From contig NZ_LRUF01000026.1 in the NCBI RefSeq assembly GCF_001550155.1, positions 390,463 to 454,462 of the forward strand: a stretch of 64,000 nucleotides of DNA, given 5' to 3'. Every line of letters begins with the position of its first letter. Within the stretch, counting starts at the first letter, position 1. The translations under genes and the position numbers were made by a program. Below the pieces are notes generated by a model. It was not told the origin of the DNA and made no database searches. It saw only the letters and a list, made by a program, of their open reading frames with translations. Origin of the DNA: Pseudoalteromonas arabiensis (GTDB lineage: Bacteria > Pseudomonadota > Gammaproteobacteria > Enterobacterales > Alteromonadaceae). This document shows positions 63,437 through 64,000 of the stretch, piece after piece.

Positions 63437-64000
63437 ATGGAAAATACTGAACAAACTCTTTTCGCAAAACGCTTTCGTGGCTTTTTTCCCGTTGTTATCG
63501 ATGTTGAAACGGCAGGTTTTAATAAAGACACCGATGCGCTATTAGAAATCGCCGCCTCGATTTTAAAGATGGATGACGATGGCGTATTAAGTATTGACCA
63601 TACCTTACACTTTCATGTTGCGCCTTTTGAAGGAGCAAATATTGAACAGGCTGCTATCGAATTTAATGGTATTGAGCCATTTTCTGCATTACGTGGTGCT
63701 GTGCCTGAAGAAGAAGCAATAAAAGAAATTTGTAAAGCTGTTCGCAAGGCGCAAAAGGCCGCGGGTTGCCAGCGTTCAGTTGTTGTTGCACATAATGCGG
63801 CTTTTGACCATGGTTTTTTAAATGCTGCGATTGAACGATGTAAAATTAAGCGCACCCCATTTCATCCATTTGTGAGCTTTGATACGACCTCATTGGCGGG
63901 GTTAGCACTGGGTCAAACTGTGTTAGCGAAAGCATGCCGCGCAGCGGGTATTGAGTTTGACAATAAACAAGCTCACTCAGCCCTTTACGATACAGAGCGT
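63437..64000 (+). CDS. rnt: Ribonuclease T (partial, cut by window end)
   Basis: RNase T trims the 3-prime ends of tRNAs and other stable RNAs. The visible 188 residues include the DEDD motif [15 protein letters not shown] with its two acidic residues, motif II-III sequence [15 protein letters not shown], and the beginning of motif III ([11 protein letters not shown]). The family is about 210-225 residues, so roughly 30 residues are missing. It is divergent from motY. Confidence 0.95.
   Translation, partial: MENTEQTLFAKRFRGFFPVVIDVETAGFNKDTDALLEIAASILKMDDDGVLSIDHTLHFHVAPFEGANIEQAAIEFNGIEPFSALRGAVPEEEAIKEICKAVRKAQKAAGCQRSVVVAHNAAFDHGFLNAAIERCKIKRTPFHPFVSFDTTSLAGLALGQTVLAKACRAAGIEFDNKQAHSALYDTER

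Overview
The window looks like a chromosomal segment of a marine gammaproteobacterium of the order Alteromonadales, most likely Pseudoalteromonas. The grounds are low-GC DNA, the corC-like/ypjD/ffh/rpsP-rimM-trmD-rplS/tyrA order, fadR, ratA-rnfH next to smpB and bamE, yhbY-rlmE-ftsH-folP-glmM-tpiA-secG-tRNA-Leu, motY beside rnt, TonB-dependent receptors and a GH19 chitinase. The taxonomic call is inference from gene content and protein character; no database was searched.

Layout. 0-9.6 kb is housekeeping: a clipped protein end, a MscS channel, a CNNM/CorC-type transporter, YpjD, the SRP GTPase Ffh, the S16/RimM/TrmD/L19 operon, TyrA and the fatty-acid regulator FadR. 9.6-24 kb holds a 2-Cys peroxiredoxin, a TonB-dependent receptor, SmpB, the RatA/RnfH pair, BamE, a GIY-YIG protein, a lipoprotein plus M28 peptidase pair, a chemoreceptor, the divergent ilvC/ilvY pair and a secreted GH19 chitinase. 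24-38.6 kb is a signalling and envelope region. It contains a diguanylate cyclase and two copies, facing each other, of a four-gene unit: MipA/OmpV-like outer membrane protein, DUF3019-like secreted protein, OmpR-type response regulator, histidine kinase. Between the copies lie small conserved genes, a Kef-type antiporter, a Spo0M-like protein, an ElaA acetyltransferase and an NSS transporter. 38.6-46.6 kb returns to core genes and ends in tRNA-Leu(GAG).

46.6-57 kb is accessory in character. It holds a 162-bp MITE-like hairpin repeat, a membrane protein, a chaperone-usher pilus operon with two pilin-like genes, two PapD-like chaperones, an usher and a tip-like subunit, a CsgD/LuxR-type regulator overlapping the operon tail, and a TonB-dependent receptor with two long poly-G tracts. 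57-64 kb carries a small lipoprotein, an acetyltransferase, gamma-glutamyltranspeptidase, a TyrP-like permease, an EamA transporter with a structured leader, the sodium-motor T-ring protein MotY and the start of RNase T.

Regulatory signals readable in the DNA include TyrR-type boxes before tyrP (strong) and tyrA (weaker), a FadR-type palindrome over the fadR -10 region, a 4-bp motif array with OxyR-like periodicity before the peroxiredoxin, and many perfect intrinsic terminators, one of which splits the pilus operon just after the pilin gene. The observations most worth following are the duplicated OMP-DUF3019-two-component unit, the poly-G tracts in the second TonB receptor, and the leader before the EamA gene. 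No CRISPR array, rRNA, integrase or transposase gene was seen.
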